Shown here piece after piece: positions 48,308 to 58,938 of a DNA stretch of 64,000 nucleotides (position 1 is the first letter of the stretch; the number at the start of each line of letters is the position of its first letter). Source of the DNA: Cognatiluteimonas weifangensis. GTDB lineage: Bacteria > Pseudomonadota > Gammaproteobacteria > Xanthomonadales > Xanthomonadaceae. Location: positions 1 to 64,000 of the forward strand of contig NZ_QVPD01000003.1 in assembly GCF_003416885.1 (NCBI RefSeq), read 5' to 3'. The notes under the pieces are model-generated. The model saw only the letters and a list, made by a program, of their open reading frames with translations, was not told the origin of the DNA and ran no database searches. The position numbers were made by a program, and so were the translations under genes.

Positions 48308-48880
48308 ATGACCCTCAAAGCCCCTGCCCTGCTCGGCGCCTCCCTGGTGGTCGTCCTGGGCACGCTCGCCGCGGCCCACCTGTGGACCGTGCCGCCGTTC
48401 CTGGCGGGGATCCTGTATGGCACCGGCTTCGGCCTGCTGTTCGCCGCCTTTCTGCGCTGGCGGCTCCCCGACGGCTGCGAGGCCTCGACCCCCAGCCTGC
48501 GCCGCCGCTACCTGCGCGAGTTCACCCCGGCCATGGCCGCCTACGTGCTCGGCCTGTTCGCCTCGCTGTGGCTGCTCAAGCGGGTCGAGGAGCCGATGCT
48601 GCGGGCGATCGTCGCCCTGCTGCCCGTGCCGCCGGTCGCCCTGGTCGTGCGCGCGGTGATGCGCTTCATCCGCGACGCCGACGAGCTGCAGCGGCAGATC
48701 GAGCTCGAGTCGGTGAGCCTGGCGACCGCGCTCGTGTCCATGCTGTATCTCGCCGGCGGCTTCCTGCAGATGGCGAAGGTCATCGACATTCCCGCGGGGC
48801 CGGCGATGTTCTGGGTGTTCCCGTTCGTCTGCCTGGCCTACGGGCTGGTCAAGACCGTGGTCGCGCGCCGGTACCGCTGA
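48308..48880 (+). CDS. membrane protein partner of a small XRE regulator
   Basis: 190 aa. Hydrophobic segments at about 6-28, 33-50, 78-95, 100-117, 139-158 and 161-182 suggest five or six helices, with RDADELQRQIELESVSLATALVSM as the conserved cytoplasmic loop common in proteins paired with a small HTH regulator. The regulator gene starts 3 bases after its stop, so they form one operon. Function unknown. Confidence 0.8.
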   Translation: MTLKAPALLGASLVVVLGTLAAAHLWTVPPFLAGILYGTGFGLLFAAFLRWRLPDGCEASTPSLRRRYLREFTPAMAAYVLGLFASLWLLKRVEEPMLRAIVALLPVPPVALVVRAVMRFIRDADELQRQIELESVSLATALVSMLYLAGGFLQMAKVIDIPAGPAMFWVFPFVCLAYGLVKTVVARRYR

Positions 48881-48883
48881 GCG

Positions 48884-49078
48884 ATGGACAGCCGCATCCG
48901 CGAGCTGCGCGAACGCTTCGGCTGGTCGCAGGGCGAACTGGCCGAGCGCCTGGACGTGTCGCGCCAGACCGTCAACGCGATCGAGACCGGCAAGTACGAC
49001 CCGAGCCTGCCGCTGGCGTTCCGCCTGGCGCGGCTGTTCGGCGAACCGATCGAAGCGATCTTCATTCCCGACGCGTGA
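48884..49078 (+). CDS. XRE family helix-turn-helix regulator
   Basis: 64 aa, a single HTH domain: LRERFGWSQGELAERLDVSRQTVNAIETGKYDPSLPLAFRLARLF. This compact type (YgzD-like) commonly represses its own operon and is paired with a membrane protein. It follows the membrane protein gene by 3 bases. Dimer operator candidate: the inverted repeat at 48278-48297. Confidence 0.92.
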   Translation: MDSRIRELRERFGWSQGELAERLDVSRQTVNAIETGKYDPSLPLAFRLARLFGEPIEAIFIPDA

Positions 49079-49086
49079 GGCCGACG

Positions 49087-49296
49087 ATGCCTGTTCCGAC
49101 CGCCCCGAAAATGCGTTCCGGCCCGTGCAAGCCCGCCGGCAAGGAGCCGCGCGCCGCGGGCCTCGGCTACCTCGGCAGCGGCGTCGCCTTCCTCGCCGTG
49201 GCCTGGCTCGGGCACCAGCCTGCGTTCACCGGCGTCGGCTTCGCCTTCATCGGCCTCGGCGTCGCGTGGCTGCTGCGCGGCCGCGGCGGCCGCTGA
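49087..49296 (+). CDS. small membrane protein of unknown function
   Basis: 69 aa, ATG 49087, 8 bases after the regulator's stop. A basic polar start (KMRSGPCKPAGKEPRA) precedes two close hydrophobic segments (about 25-42 and 46-64). Presumably the third gene of the XRE operon. No family recognised. Confidence 0.65.
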   Translation: MPVPTAPKMRSGPCKPAGKEPRAAGLGYLGSGVAFLAVAWLGHQPAFTGVGFAFIGLGVAWLLRGRGGR

Positions 49297-49365
49297 GCGC
49301 GGCAACGCAAGGCGCTCCCCGCTTCCCTTCCACCGACGTTCCCGCTCCCGCAAGGACTCTTGCCG

Positions 49366-50925
49366 ATGTCCCGCAAAGTCAGGTTCATCCTCGCGATCGC
49401 GATCGCGGCCGGCCTGTTGGGCTACCGCTACTGGCGCGAGCACCCGAGTCCCCCGGCGCAGACGCAGGCCGAAGCGGCCGATGCCGCGAAGCCGGCGCCG
49501 GCGACACGCGCCGCCGTCGCGCCGCCGCGCCTGTACGGCCGCATCGCGTTCACGCCGTGCACGCTTTCGCCGCAGTTCGGGCCGGCGAACGTGGAAGCGC
49601 AGTGCGGCAGCTATGAGGTCGCCGAGGATCCAGCGCGTCCCGACGGCCGCCGCATCAAGCTCAATATCGCCTGGATCGCGCCGGGCGAGGGCGCCGAAGT
49701 CGCCCCGGATCCGGTGTTCCTGCTCGCCGGCGGTCCCGGCCAGGCGGCGACCGAGGTCTATCCGCAGGTGGCGCCGGCGTTCCGCGAGGTACTCAGGCAC
49801 CGCAACGTCGTGCTCGTCGACCAGCGCGGCACCGGGCAGTCGAACCCGCTGCAGTGCGAGGCGGGCAAGGATCTGCCGTTCGACGCCAGCCCCGAAGCGG
49901 TCCGCGACGCGACCGCGCGCTGCCGCGACGAACTGTCGAAGTCGGCGGATCTGCGCTTCTACACCACCACCGATGCCGTGCGCGACCTCGACGAACTGCG
50001 CAAGGCGCTGGGCGTGCCGCAGCTGAACCTGCTCGGCGTCTCCTACGGCACCCGCGTGGCGCAGCAGTACGCCATGCGCCACCCCGCCGCCACCCGCACG
50101 CTGGTGCTGGATTCGGTCGTACCGAACACGCTGATCCTGGGCAACGACTTCGCCACCAACCTCGAACATGCGCTCGACCTGCAATTCGGCCGCTGCGAGC
50201 AGTCGCCGCAGTGCGTCGCCGCCGTCGGTCATCCGCGCGACCAGCTCGATGCGCTGATGACGACGCTGCGCCGCGACCCGCCGCGGGTGCGCTACCGCGA
50301 TTCGGCCACCGGCGAATCGAAGGAGGAGCCGCTGACCGCCGACGCCGTCGCCGGTCTGATGCGGCTGTACGCCTACATGCCGCTGGTGTCGTCGCTGCTG
50401 CCGCTGCAGCTGCACGAGGCCGCCGCCGGCCGCTACGACGGCCTCATGGCGCTGACGCGCATGCTCGGCGACAGCGTCGCCGGGCAGCTGGCGATGGGCA
50501 TGCAGCTGTCGGTGGTGTGCAGCGAGGACGCCGCGGGCCTGGCGGTCGACCCGGCGCTGGACGGCACCCTGCTCGGCAACCAGTTCTCCGAGTTCATCGG
50601 CGCGCAGTGCGCGCTGTGGCCGCAAGGCGCGATGCCCGCCGACTTCCACCAGCCGCTGCGCAGCGACGTGCCGGCGCTGCTGCTGGCCGGCGAATTCGAC
50701 CCGGTGACGCCCCCGCGCTACGGCGAGGAGGTGCTGAAGACCCTGCCCCGCGGCCGCCTGTTCGTGCTGCGCGGCCAGGGCCACAACGTGATCGGCGCCG
50801 GCTGCATGCCCAAGCTGTTCGCGCAGTTCCTGCAGACCGCCGACGCGAAGGCGCTCGACGGCAAGTGCCTGGACACGCTCGGCTACGTGCCGCCCTTCAC
50901 CTCGTTCAACGGTTGGGAGCCGTGA
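49366..50925 (+). CDS. secreted alpha/beta hydrolase, tripeptidyl aminopeptidase-like
   Basis: 519 aa from ATG 49366, with AAGGA 10 bases upstream. N-terminal signal anchor (about 6-22). Hydrolase with LLAGGPGQAATEVYPQ, VVLVDQRGTGQSNPL, nucleophile GVSYGTR (Ser near 229), acid LAGEFDPVTPPRYG and His RGQGHNVIG in the C-terminal TAP-like part. The family includes proline iminopeptidases and tripeptidyl peptidases acting in the periplasm. Paired Cys in CSEDAAG, GAQCALW and GAGCMPK support export. The next two genes, an ABC exporter, are 34 bases away. Confidence 0.9.
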   Translation: MSRKVRFILAIAIAAGLLGYRYWREHPSPPAQTQAEAADAAKPAPATRAAVAPPRLYGRIAFTPCTLSPQFGPANVEAQCGSYEVAEDPARPDGRRIKLNIAWIAPGEGAEVAPDPVFLLAGGPGQAATEVYPQVAPAFREVLRHRNVVLVDQRGTGQSNPLQCEAGKDLPFDASPEAVRDATARCRDELSKSADLRFYTTTDAVRDLDELRKALGVPQLNLLGVSYGTRVAQQYAMRHPAATRTLVLDSVVPNTLILGNDFATNLEHALDLQFGRCEQSPQCVAAVGHPRDQLDALMTTLRRDPPRVRYRDSATGESKEEPLTADAVAGLMRLYAYMPLVSSLLPLQLHEAAAGRYDGLMALTRMLGDSVAGQLAMGMQLSVVCSEDAAGLAVDPALDGTLLGNQFSEFIGAQCALWPQGAMPADFHQPLRSDVPALLLAGEFDPVTPPRYGEEVLKTLPRGRLFVLRGQGHNVIGAGCMPKLFAQFLQTADAKALDGKCLDTLGYVPPFTSFNGWEP

Positions 50926-50959
50926 GCACCGTGCGCACCCACGCAAGAGGACCACGCAC

Positions 50960-51711
<752 letters not shown>

Positions 51712-51715
<4 letters not shown>

Positions 51716-52881
51716 AGGCGCTGTGGATCGTCTGGAAAAAGGAACTGCGCGAGCTGCTGCGCGACCGCCGCACGTTGGCGCTGACCCTGCTGCTGGGGCC
51801 GCTGCTGGGGCCGCTGCTGTTCCTGGGCATGGCCACGATCGGCGAGAGCAAGGCCAAGGAGCAGATGGAAAAGCCGCTGGCGATCGCGATCGTCGGCGCC
51901 GAGCACGCGCCCAATCTGGTGGCCTGGCTGGCCGGCCAGGGCATCACACACAAGCAGGTGGCCGACCCGGACGCGGCGATCCGCGCGCAGGACGAGGACG
52001 TCTACCTGCGGATCGGCGACGACTACGCCAGCCATTGGCGCGAAGGCACGCCGGCGCTGGTGGAGATCGTGCACGACTCCACCCGCCAGGACGCCGAGAT
52101 CCCGGCCAAGCGGCTGGAAACGGTGCTCGGCCTGTACAGCCAGCAGGTGGGGGCGCTGCGCCTGCTCGCGCGCGGCGTCAATCCCGGCGTCGCCGCGCCG
52201 TTGACGGTTTCGCGCAAGGACCTGTCGACGCCCGAGGCCCGTGGCGCGACGCTCGCGGCGATGCTGCTACCGTACCTGCTGATCCTCGGCGCGTTCATCG
52301 GCAGCCTGCAGCTGGTGCTCGACACCACCGCCGGCGAACGCGAGCGGCAGTCGCTGGAACCGCTGCTGGCGACGCCGGCACGGCGCGGCGCGATCGTCAG
52401 CGGCAAGATCGCCGCGGCGTGCAGCGTCGGCGTGGTCGCGCTGGTGCTGACGCTGCTGGCATTCCGCGTCGGCGCGGCGTTCGCGCCGGGGATCGCCAAG
52501 CAGCTGGCGATGGGTGGCCGGGAAATGGCGGTGATGCTGCTGGTGCTGCTGCCGATGGTGTTCCTCGGCGGCAGCCTGCTGACCTTCATCGCCGCCGGCG
52601 CCAAGTCGGTGAAGGAAGCGCAGAGCTACACCGGCATCCTGATCCTGCTGCCGATCGTCCCGACCGTGGTGCTGATGGTCAGTCCGGTGAAGAACCAGCT
52701 GTGGATGTTCGCGGTGCCGTTCCTGGCGCAGAACCAGATGCTGCTCAAGGTGATCCGCGAGGAGGCGATCGCGCCGCAACAGTGGCTGGTCTACCTGGCC
52801 GCGGGCCTCGGCTTGGCCGCGGCGCTGTGGTATGCCGCGATCCGCCGCTACCACCAGGAAAAGCTGGCAGTCTCGGCCTGA
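51712..52881 (+). CDS. natB: ABC-2 permease, NatB-like
   Basis: 389 aa; ATG 51712 overlaps the ATPase stop (ATGA). First helix at about 19-38 (LTLLLGPLLGPLLFLGMATI), then a long extracytoplasmic domain to about 175, then five helices with ERERQSLEPLLATPARRGAIVSGK. The layout matches NatB/CcmB-like export permeases. Last gene of the unit; repeat cluster 3 follows. Confidence 0.9.
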
Positions 52882-53764
52882 GGCCGGGCGGCGACCGGTC
52901 CGCGACAGCAAGAAGGTTCTTCTCCCATCCCGGGAGACGGGCTTCTTGGCACTCCCGGCCGAATCGGCTTCACCGCCCGGCAGGTAGGGGTACTGCGCCT
53001 CACGACGTCCTGTCCCCAAGCCAGGGCGCAGGCCATCCATGACATGGCCTCGTGAGATCGGCTTCGGACAAAGTCGCCGCCCAGCGGCTGGAGGGTGCTG
53101 CGCCTTCCTGACGATGTCCTGTCTTCCAGTCGGGGCGCAGGCTGTGGCCTGGCCTGACTTCGAGTCGTGGCCTGCTCTTGTGAGATCGGCTTCGGACGGA
53201 GTCGCCGCCCGGCGGGCTGGAGTGTTGCGCCCTCCTGACGATGTTCTGTCTTCCAACCGGGGCGCAGGCTGTGGCTTGGCCTGACTTCGAGTCGTGGCCT
53301 GCTCTTGTGAGATCGGCTTCGGAGGGAGTCGCCGCCCGGCGGGCTGGGGGTGCTGCGCCCTCCTGACAACCTCCTGTCTTTAAGTCGGGTCGTGGGCCAT
53401 CCATGGCCCACTCTCCGCACCCCCAACCCGCCGGCCGGCGACTTGGCGAGATTGGAGGTCACCGCTTCGGCCGGTTTTTTCTGCAGGCGCCAACTTACTT
53501 GCCTGGAAGCCGGTGGCCCGGCCTGTGCGGGACCGTCGGCGGCATGGATGCCGCCGAGGAGCCTACAGGGACGTATTCACGGCGGCTTCCCCTACAGATG
53601 TTTCCGCACTTGCGGGATGGATTCACGGTGTGTCCACGCAGGCCGGGCCGCCGGCTTCCCCGCGGCAGCTTCCGCGCTTGAAGCATGTATTCGCGGCGCG
53701 TCCTGCAACAACCCGGCCGCCGGGTTCCCTCGCAGAGATCCCCGCACTAGGGAAAAGAACCAGC
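52882..53764. repeat. intergenic repeat cluster 3 (inverted orientation)
   Basis: The two repeat families of clusters 1 and 2 occur here in the opposite orientation. GAGATCGGCTTCGG starts units near 53053, 53186 and 53308; the last carries the long inverted repeat with arms 53338-53353 and 53417-53432 and inner hairpin 53392-53411. The 70-base units (CGGCTTCCCC... GTATTCACGGCG) run from about 53500 to 53740. 52882-53000 shows nothing recognisable. No coding gene. Confidence 0.8.
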
Positions 53765-53793
53765 AAAAAGCCCGGCTGCGTGCCGGGCTTTTT
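53765..53793. terminator. bidirectional rho-independent terminator
   Basis: AAAAAGCCCGGC and GCCGGGCTTTTT pair around a five-base loop, with A and T runs on both sides. It ends the leftward TonB-like gene and would also stop rightward transcription out of the repeat cluster. Confidence 0.92.
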
Positions 53794-53827
53794 GCGATCC
53801 GGCCGTTGCGGCCGTCGTGCGCGGCGC

Positions 53828-54829
53828 CTATTCCGCCGGCTTGAACTGGATCGTGCGGCGCGTGGTCACCGCCGACCCGACCGGCTGGAAGCGCCAGCGG
53901 TTCACCGCCGACAGCGCCTCGCGATCGAAGATCCGCGGCGGCGAGGCCCGCACCACCCGCGCCGAGGTCACGGTGCCGTCGGTACCGACGGTGAACTCCA
54001 CCTCGACCTCGCCGGAACGGCCGCGGCGCTGCGCTTCGCGCGGATAACTCGGCGCCGGGGTGCTGATCGGCCGCAGCGTGTTGGACACCCGCGGCGCGGC
54101 CGGCGCCGGGGCCGCGGCAGCCGGCGGCGGTGCGGCTTGCTGCGCCGCGCGCTGGGCCTGGGCGGCGCGTTCGGCGGCCTCGCGCTCGGCTGCGGCGCGC
54201 TGGTCGGCAGCCTGCTGCGCGGCCAGCCGCTGCGCCGCTTCCTGCTGCGCCTTCTGCTGGTCGGCGGCGCGCTGCTTCTCCAGCTCGGCCCGGCGCTTGG
54301 CTTCCTCCTCGCTCTGCAGTTGTTCCTGCTGCGCGCGCTGGGCCAGCGACGCCTGGCCGTCGGCGATCGCCTGCTTCAGGCGCGGCAGTGCCGGCGCCTT
54401 GGCGTCGGTCTTCTCCATCAGCGCGTACAGCCGCTGCGCCTCGCTGAAATCGTCGCGGCCGATGCTCTGCTCGGTGGCGATCAGCGCGTACGGCATCAGG
54501 TCGGTGAGCGCGCTGGACACGGCCGGATCGTTGGGCTGCTTGTCGCGCAGCGCGAGGTAGTACTCCATCGCGCTGTTGCCCGCCGGCGCATACAGGCGCT
54601 GCTCGCGCAGCGCAGTGCCGGCCGCCTCGCGCAGCTGGTCCACGCTCATCGCGCTGACCTTGTCGGAGACCGCAGGCGCCACCACCCCCTCGGTGGCCGT
54701 GGTGGCGGGGCCGGTTTCCGGCGTGGCGGTCTGGTCTTTCTTGCACCCTGCGAAGGCGCAGAGCACCGCGAGGACGGCGACGAACCGGAACCGCGCCGGT
54801 CGTGCCTGCAAGGCTGTCGCAACGAACAT
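53828..54829 (-). CDS. energy transducer TonB-like lipoprotein
   Basis: 333 aa from ATG 54829 (GGGAG upstream). The N-terminus (LAVLCAFAGCKK) has a lipobox with Cys29, so it may be lipid-anchored rather than having the usual TonB anchor. A long helical, Gln/Ala/Glu-rich coiled-coil middle (about 140-230) and a short Pro/Ala stretch lead to a C-terminal TonB domain from about 255: PSYPREAQRRGRSGEVEVEFTVG...VNRWRFQPV. Coupling to the inner membrane ExbBD is typical of the family; no exbBD here. Confidence 0.85.
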   Translation of the reverse strand: MFVATALQARPARFRFVAVLAVLCAFAGCKKDQTATPETGPATTATEGVVAPAVSDKVSAMSVDQLREAAGTALREQRLYAPAGNSAMEYYLALRDKQPNDPAVSSALTDLMPYALIATEQSIGRDDFSEAQRLYALMEKTDAKAPALPRLKQAIADGQASLAQRAQQEQLQSEEEAKRRAELEKQRAADQQKAQQEAAQRLAAQQAADQRAAAEREAAERAAQAQRAAQQAAPPPAAAAPAPAAPRVSNTLRPISTPAPSYPREAQRRGRSGEVEVEFTVGTDGTVTSARVVRASPPRIFDREALSAVNRWRFQPVGSAVTTRRTIQFKPAE

Positions 54830-54931
54830 CGGAAACGCTCCCCTGGCTGTGCGTGGCCGCACGTGCGCCTAGGACGCGACAGCGCGGGCCATTTGTCAAC
54901 TCCCCCGGCCCGCCTGAACGGCGGCGCCCGG

Positions 54932-56272
54932 CTACTTGCCGATGCAGAAGGTGGAGAAAATGTGACCCAGGAGCGCCTCCGGCACAACCCGGCCGGTGAT
55001 CTCGCCGAGCGCATCGTGACCGCAGCGCAGCGCCTCGGCGGCAAGGTCCAGGGCCTGGTCGGCGAGCGCGCCGCGGGCCGCCTGCAGGTCCGCGCCGGCG
55101 CGGCGCAGCGCCTCGACCTGTCGCGCGCGCGCGCTGAAGGCGCCCTCGCCGGCCTCGGCGCCGGGACCCAGCACCAGCGCCCGCAGGCGCGCGCGGAGCG
55201 CGTCCAGCCCGGCGCCGGTGCGCGCCGACAGCCACAGCGCGGCGTCGGTGTCCGCCGGTACCGGCGCGGGCAACAGGTCGGCCTTGTTGTGCAGCCACAG
55301 GCACCGCGGCACCCCCGCGACCGCCGCGGCGACCGCGGCGCGACCGGCTTCCGGATCGCGTGCGTCCAGCACCGCCAACGCCAGGTCCGCGCGCTGCAGC
55401 TCGGCGCGCGCGCGGCGCATGCCCTCGCGCTCGATCGCGTCGCCGCCGTCGCGCAGGCCGGCGGTGTCGACCAGGGTCAGTTCGATCCCGTCGCTGCGGA
55501 TGGTCTCGGTCAGCAGGTCGCGGGTGGTGCCGGCGATGGCGGTGACGATGGCGCGCTCGCTGCCGGCCAGCATGTTGAGCAGCGAGCTCTTGCCGGCGTT
55601 GGGCGGGCCGACGATCACCGCGTGCAGGCCGTCGCGCAGCTTGCGGCCGCGTTCGGCGGCGGCCAGCAGCGCATCCAGGTCGCGGTCCAGCGCCTCGAGC
55701 GTGGCGGCGACGGCATCCAGCCCGAGCGTCTCCAGCGGCTCGTCGGCGAAGTCGATCGCCGCCTCCACCTGCACCCGCAGCGCCAGCAGGCGCGCGGCCA
55801 GCGCCTCGACCCGGCGCGAGAACTCGCCGTCCAGCGCGCGCCGCGCCGCGCGCGCGGCACGGGTGTCGCCGGCGGCGATCAGGTCGGCGATCGCCTCGGC
55901 CTGGGCCAGGTCGAGCTTGCCGTTGCGGAACGCGCGCTCGCTGAACTCCCCCGGCCGCGCCAGCCGCGCGCCCAGCGCGCAGCAGCGCGCCAGCAGCTGC
56001 TGCAGGAGCACCGGACTGCCGTGCGCCTGCAGCTCGACCACGTCCTCGCCGGTGAAGCTCGCCGGCGCGGCGAAGTACAGCGCGATGCCGTCGTCGATCG
56101 CCGCGCCGGCGGCGTCGCGCAGGCGCACGTGGCTGGCGTGCCGCGGCCGCAGGTCGCGCCCGCACAGCGCGCGGGCGATGGCCGCGCTGCGCGGCCCGGA
56201 CAGGCGCACGATGCCCACGCCCGCCGCGCCCGCGGCGGTCGCGATCGCGGCGATGGTGTCGGCGGCGTCGAT
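54932..56272 (-). CDS. mnmE: tRNA modification GTPase MnmE, with no canonical start codon
   Basis: About 446 aa. Seen: N-terminal [21 protein letters not shown], the folate-binding-like domain, GTPase G1 [15 protein letters not shown]2 TRDLL, G3 DTAGLRDG, G4 HNKADLL, and the C-terminal FSTFCIGK with the essential Cys. No ATG, GTG or TTG precedes the conserved start in frame within reach; candidates are ATC at 56272 (GGGAG six bases upstream) or CTG at 56293. A GTG at 56218 would remove the first conserved strand. It lies 17 bases downstream of yidC. Works with MnmG on wobble uridine. Confidence 0.92.
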   Translation of the reverse strand: MDAADTIAAIATAAGAAGVGIVRLSGPRSAAIARALCGRDLRPRHASHVRLRDAAGAAIDDGIALYFAAPASFTGEDVVELQAHGSPVLLQQLLARCCALGARLARPGEFSERAFRNGKLDLAQAEAIADLIAAGDTRAARAARRALDGEFSRRVEALAARLLALRVQVEAAIDFADEPLETLGLDAVAATLEALDRDLDALLAAAERGRKLRDGLHAVIVGPPNAGKSSLLNMLAGSERAIVTAIAGTTRDLLTETIRSDGIELTLVDTAGLRDGGDAIEREGMRRARAELQRADLALAVLDARDPEAGRAAVAAAVAGVPRCLWLHNKADLLPAPVPADTDAALWLSARTGAGLDALRARLRALVLGPGAEAGEGAFSARARQVEALRRAGADLQAARGALADQALDLAAEALRCGHDALGEITGRVVPEALLGHIFSTFCIGK

Positions 56273-56289
56273 GCGCGACTCCCGCGGGG

Positions 56290-58011
56290 TCAGCCCGCCT
56301 TGGCAGGCTTGGCCGGCGCTTCGCCGTACTTGCGCAGCATCCACCACTGCTGCAGCAGGCCGAGGCTGCCGTTGGTGACCCAGTACAGCACCAGGCCCGC
56401 GGGGAAGAACGCGAACATCACGCCCATCGCCACCGGCATGTACTGCATCATCTTGCGCTGCATCGGGTCGGCAATCGGGGTCGGGGTCAGCTTCTGCGTG
56501 GCCCACATCACCGCGATGTTGATCGCCGGCAGGATGAAATAGGGATCGGGCGCGGTCAGGTTGTGGATCCAGCCGATCCACGGCGCCTGGCGCAGCTCCA
56601 CCGACTCCAGCAGCGTCCAGTACAGGGCCAGGAACACCGGCATCTGCACCAGCACCGGCAGGCAGCCGCCGACCGGGTTGATCTTCTCCTTCTTGTACAG
56701 CTCCATCATCGCCAGCTGGAACTTCTGCTTGTCGTCGCCGTAGCGCTCCTTGAGCTGTTCGATGCGCGGCTGGAACCGGCGCATCTTCGCCGCCGACTTG
56801 TACTGCGCCGCCGACAACGGATACATCAGCAGCTTGATCACCAGCACCAGGCCGACGATCGCCCAGCCCCAGTTGCCGAAGATGCCGTGCAGGAACGCCA
56901 GCACCGCGAACAGCAGGCCGGCCAGCCAGGCCATCACCGAGTAGCTGCTGAAGTCGACCGCGCGCTCCAGCCCCGGGACCTGCTGGGCCTCGATCCGCTT
57001 GACCAGCTTGGGGCCGACCCACAACCGCGCGCTGGTGACGGCGCGCGCGCCCGGCGCCACCGCGACCCCGGGGCCGAGCTCGCGGATCAGCGCCAGCTGG
57101 CGCTCGCCGGCGCCGCGCGGGGCGGCCAGCGAGAACACGCTGGCGTCCTCGGCGCCGGGGATCCAGGCGGCGAAGAAATGGTGCTGCAGCATCGCGATCC
57201 AGCCGCCGGTGACCTGCTTGTCCAGCGGGCCGTCCTCGAGGTAGTCGGCGAACTTGCGCTTCTCGAACTTGTCCTGCGGGGTGAACCAGGCGGCGCCGTG
57301 GAAGCTGTAGGACTCGGGCCGGGTGAATCCGGTCTTGACCACCGGCGGCACCCGCAGCAGCTGCCGGTAAATGTGCCCCTGCCACGGCCGGCTGCCGGCG
57401 TTGACGACCTCGTCGCGTACCTGCACCGCGTAGTCGCCGCGGGTGAAGACATAGCTGCGGCGAATGCTGACGCCGTCCGGTCCCTGCCACAGGAACGGCA
57501 CCTCGAGGGTGTCGGCTCCGGCGGCCAGGCGCAGCGTGCGCGCCGCCAGCACCGGGATGAAGCCGGCCTCGTGGCTGGGCGCCGGTCCGCTGCTGCTGAC
57601 CCAGCCGCTCTGCGCCTGGAAGAAATGCGCCGGATCCTCGGCGAACAGCCGCATCGGCGCGCTGCCGGGCGCGGTGGTCTGCGGATAGCCCGGCAGGTCG
57701 GCCTGGCGGATCGCGCCGCCGTCGAGCCGGACCTGCAGCACGTCGGTGACGACGGTGATCGCCGGCGCCTGCTGGGCGCTCTCGGTCGCCGCCGCGGCAG
57801 GCGCGGCCGTCATGCGGGCGGTCGGCGTTTGCGGCAGCGGGGCGCTGGCGATCGCGGGCACGGTGCTGTCGCCGCTGTCGACTACCGCGACCGGGGCGGT
57901 GGTGCCGGGCGTCGCGGGCGGCGGCGCGGCGCGTTCCTGGGTCCAGGCGAGGAACAACAGGGTCGCCACCGCCAGCCAGGCGAAAATCAGGAAAGTGCGG
58001 GTCTGGTTCAT
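56290..58011 (-). CDS. yidC: membrane protein insertase YidC
   Basis: 573 aa. N-terminal anchor ([17 protein letters not shown]), a large periplasmic domain to about 340, then five helices with [33 protein letters not shown] and [20 protein letters not shown]. YidC inserts small membrane proteins and assists SecYEG. Order rpmH-rnpA-yidC-mnmE is standard near the origin; a yidD gene is not present between rnpA and yidC. Confidence 0.97.
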   Translation of the reverse strand: MNQTRTFLIFAWLAVATLLFLAWTQERAAPPPATPGTTAPVAVVDSGDSTVPAIASAPLPQTPTARMTAAPAAAATESAQQAPAITVVTDVLQVRLDGGAIRQADLPGYPQTTAPGSAPMRLFAEDPAHFFQAQSGWVSSSGPAPSHEAGFIPVLAARTLRLAAGADTLEVPFLWQGPDGVSIRRSYVFTRGDYAVQVRDEVVNAGSRPWQGHIYRQLLRVPPVVKTGFTRPESYSFHGAAWFTPQDKFEKRKFADYLEDGPLDKQVTGGWIAMLQHHFFAAWIPGAEDASVFSLAAPRGAGERQLALIRELGPGVAVAPGARAVTSARLWVGPKLVKRIEAQQVPGLERAVDFSSYSVMAWLAGLLFAVLAFLHGIFGNWGWAIVGLVLVIKLLMYPLSAAQYKSAAKMRRFQPRIEQLKERYGDDKQKFQLAMMELYKKEKINPVGGCLPVLVQMPVFLALYWTLLESVELRQAPWIGWIHNLTAPDPYFILPAINIAVMWATQKLTPTPIADPMQRKMMQYMPVAMGVMFAFFPAGLVLYWVTNGSLGLLQQWWMLRKYGEAPAKPAKAG

Positions 58012-58048
58012 GCAGGCAGGGTCATGGCGCGGTACCGGGCAGGCGGGC

Positions 58049-58519
58049 TCAGCCGGTGCCTGGGCGCGGCAGCGAAGGGGAAGAAGGCCGGTCCCGGGAA
58101 TCGGGAGCGGGCATTGTGCCGGGCGTCTCCGGTGGCGGCAACGCGCCGGCGCGCTGCAGCAAGGCGTCGAAGACCGCCCGCAGTTCGCGGTTCGACGTCT
58201 GCGTCGCCGGCGCGCGCGCGACCACGACATAGGCGCCGGGCGCCAGCGCGGCACGCGACTGCCGGAACTGTTCGCGCAGGCTGCGCTTGATGCGGTTGCG
58301 GCCGACCGCGGTGGGGTCGACCTTGCGCGAGACCGCGAGTCCGAGCCGCGGCAGCTGGCCGTCACGCAGCCAGTGCAGTGCCAGTTGCGGAGAGGCGATG
58401 CGGCGGCCCTGGGCGAACACGCGGTCGAACTCGGTGCGCGCGCGCACCCGTGCCGTGCGCGGAAAACCCGTGCGGGGGCTGCGCGGCAGTGGGGACGAGG
58501 GAGAAAGCGGCGTGGTCAC
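58049..58519 (-). CDS. rnpA: ribonuclease P protein component
   Basis: 156 aa from GTG 58519, longer than the usual 115-130 because of a Pro-rich C-terminal extension after residue 130. Seen: RARTEFDRVFAQGRR and the RNA-binding RNR motif AVGRNRIKRSLREQFR. It binds RNase P RNA for tRNA 5' maturation. The start lies 47 bases after rpmH on the same strand. Confidence 0.93.
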   Translation of the reverse strand: MTTPLSPSSPLPRSPRTGFPRTARVRARTEFDRVFAQGRRIASPQLALHWLRDGQLPRLGLAVSRKVDPTAVGRNRIKRSLREQFRQSRAALAPGAYVVVARAPATQTSNRELRAVFDALLQRAGALPPPETPGTMPAPDSRDRPSSPSLPRPGTG

Positions 58520-58565
58520 GGACAACGGCGGCCGCGCCGGCCGGCCGCAGCCATCGGCGCGGCGA

Positions 58566-58706
58566 TCAGGCGCAGAGGCGCTTGCGACCCTTGGCACGGC
58601 GACGGGCGAGGACCTTGCGGCCGTCGGCGGTCTTCATGCGGGCCCGGAAGCCGTGGTCGCGCTTGCGCTTGAGGTTGCTGGGCTGGTAGGTGCGCTTGGT
58701 GGCCAT
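58566..58706 (-). CDS. rpmH: 50S ribosomal protein L34
   Basis: 46 aa: [19 protein letters not shown], then [22 protein letters not shown] and CA at the end. Typical length and sequence. Transcribed leftwards from the spacer shared with dnaA; it is the first gene of the rpmH-rnpA-yidC-mnmE unit. Confidence 0.97.
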   Translation of the reverse strand: MATKRTYQPSNLKRKRDHGFRARMKTADGRKVLARRRAKGRKRLCA

Positions 58707-58938
58707 GACGGACTCGTGCGGTGAAGCGACGGAAAAGACTTGAAATCATAGCCGGCCGCGGCTTGTCGGGTCAACCGCGGCACCCGCCTGCGGTCGCGAA
58801 CGCCTGGTTGCACGGACGTGGCCGGCGCCGCGGGTGCGTGTCCCGGGGTGCGGTGGTAGTCTGCTGCATCCCGTTGTTTTTTCCGCATGGCGACGCCGCC
58901 CGCGTCGCGCGGCCAGCCTTTTGGTAGCAGTCGATCCC
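58707..58938. other. divergent spacer between rpmH and dnaA
   Basis: 232 bases carrying both promoters. I see no DnaA box matching TTATCCACA here. CTTTTGGTAGCAGTC precedes dnaA but AGG-type ribosome signals are weak. A dnaA promoter cannot be placed with confidence. Confidence 0.5.

Noticed and set aside
53765-53793. Possible sRNA gene at the AAAAAGCCCGGC hairpin
   Set aside because: The position directly after the TonB-like gene explains it as that gene's terminator.
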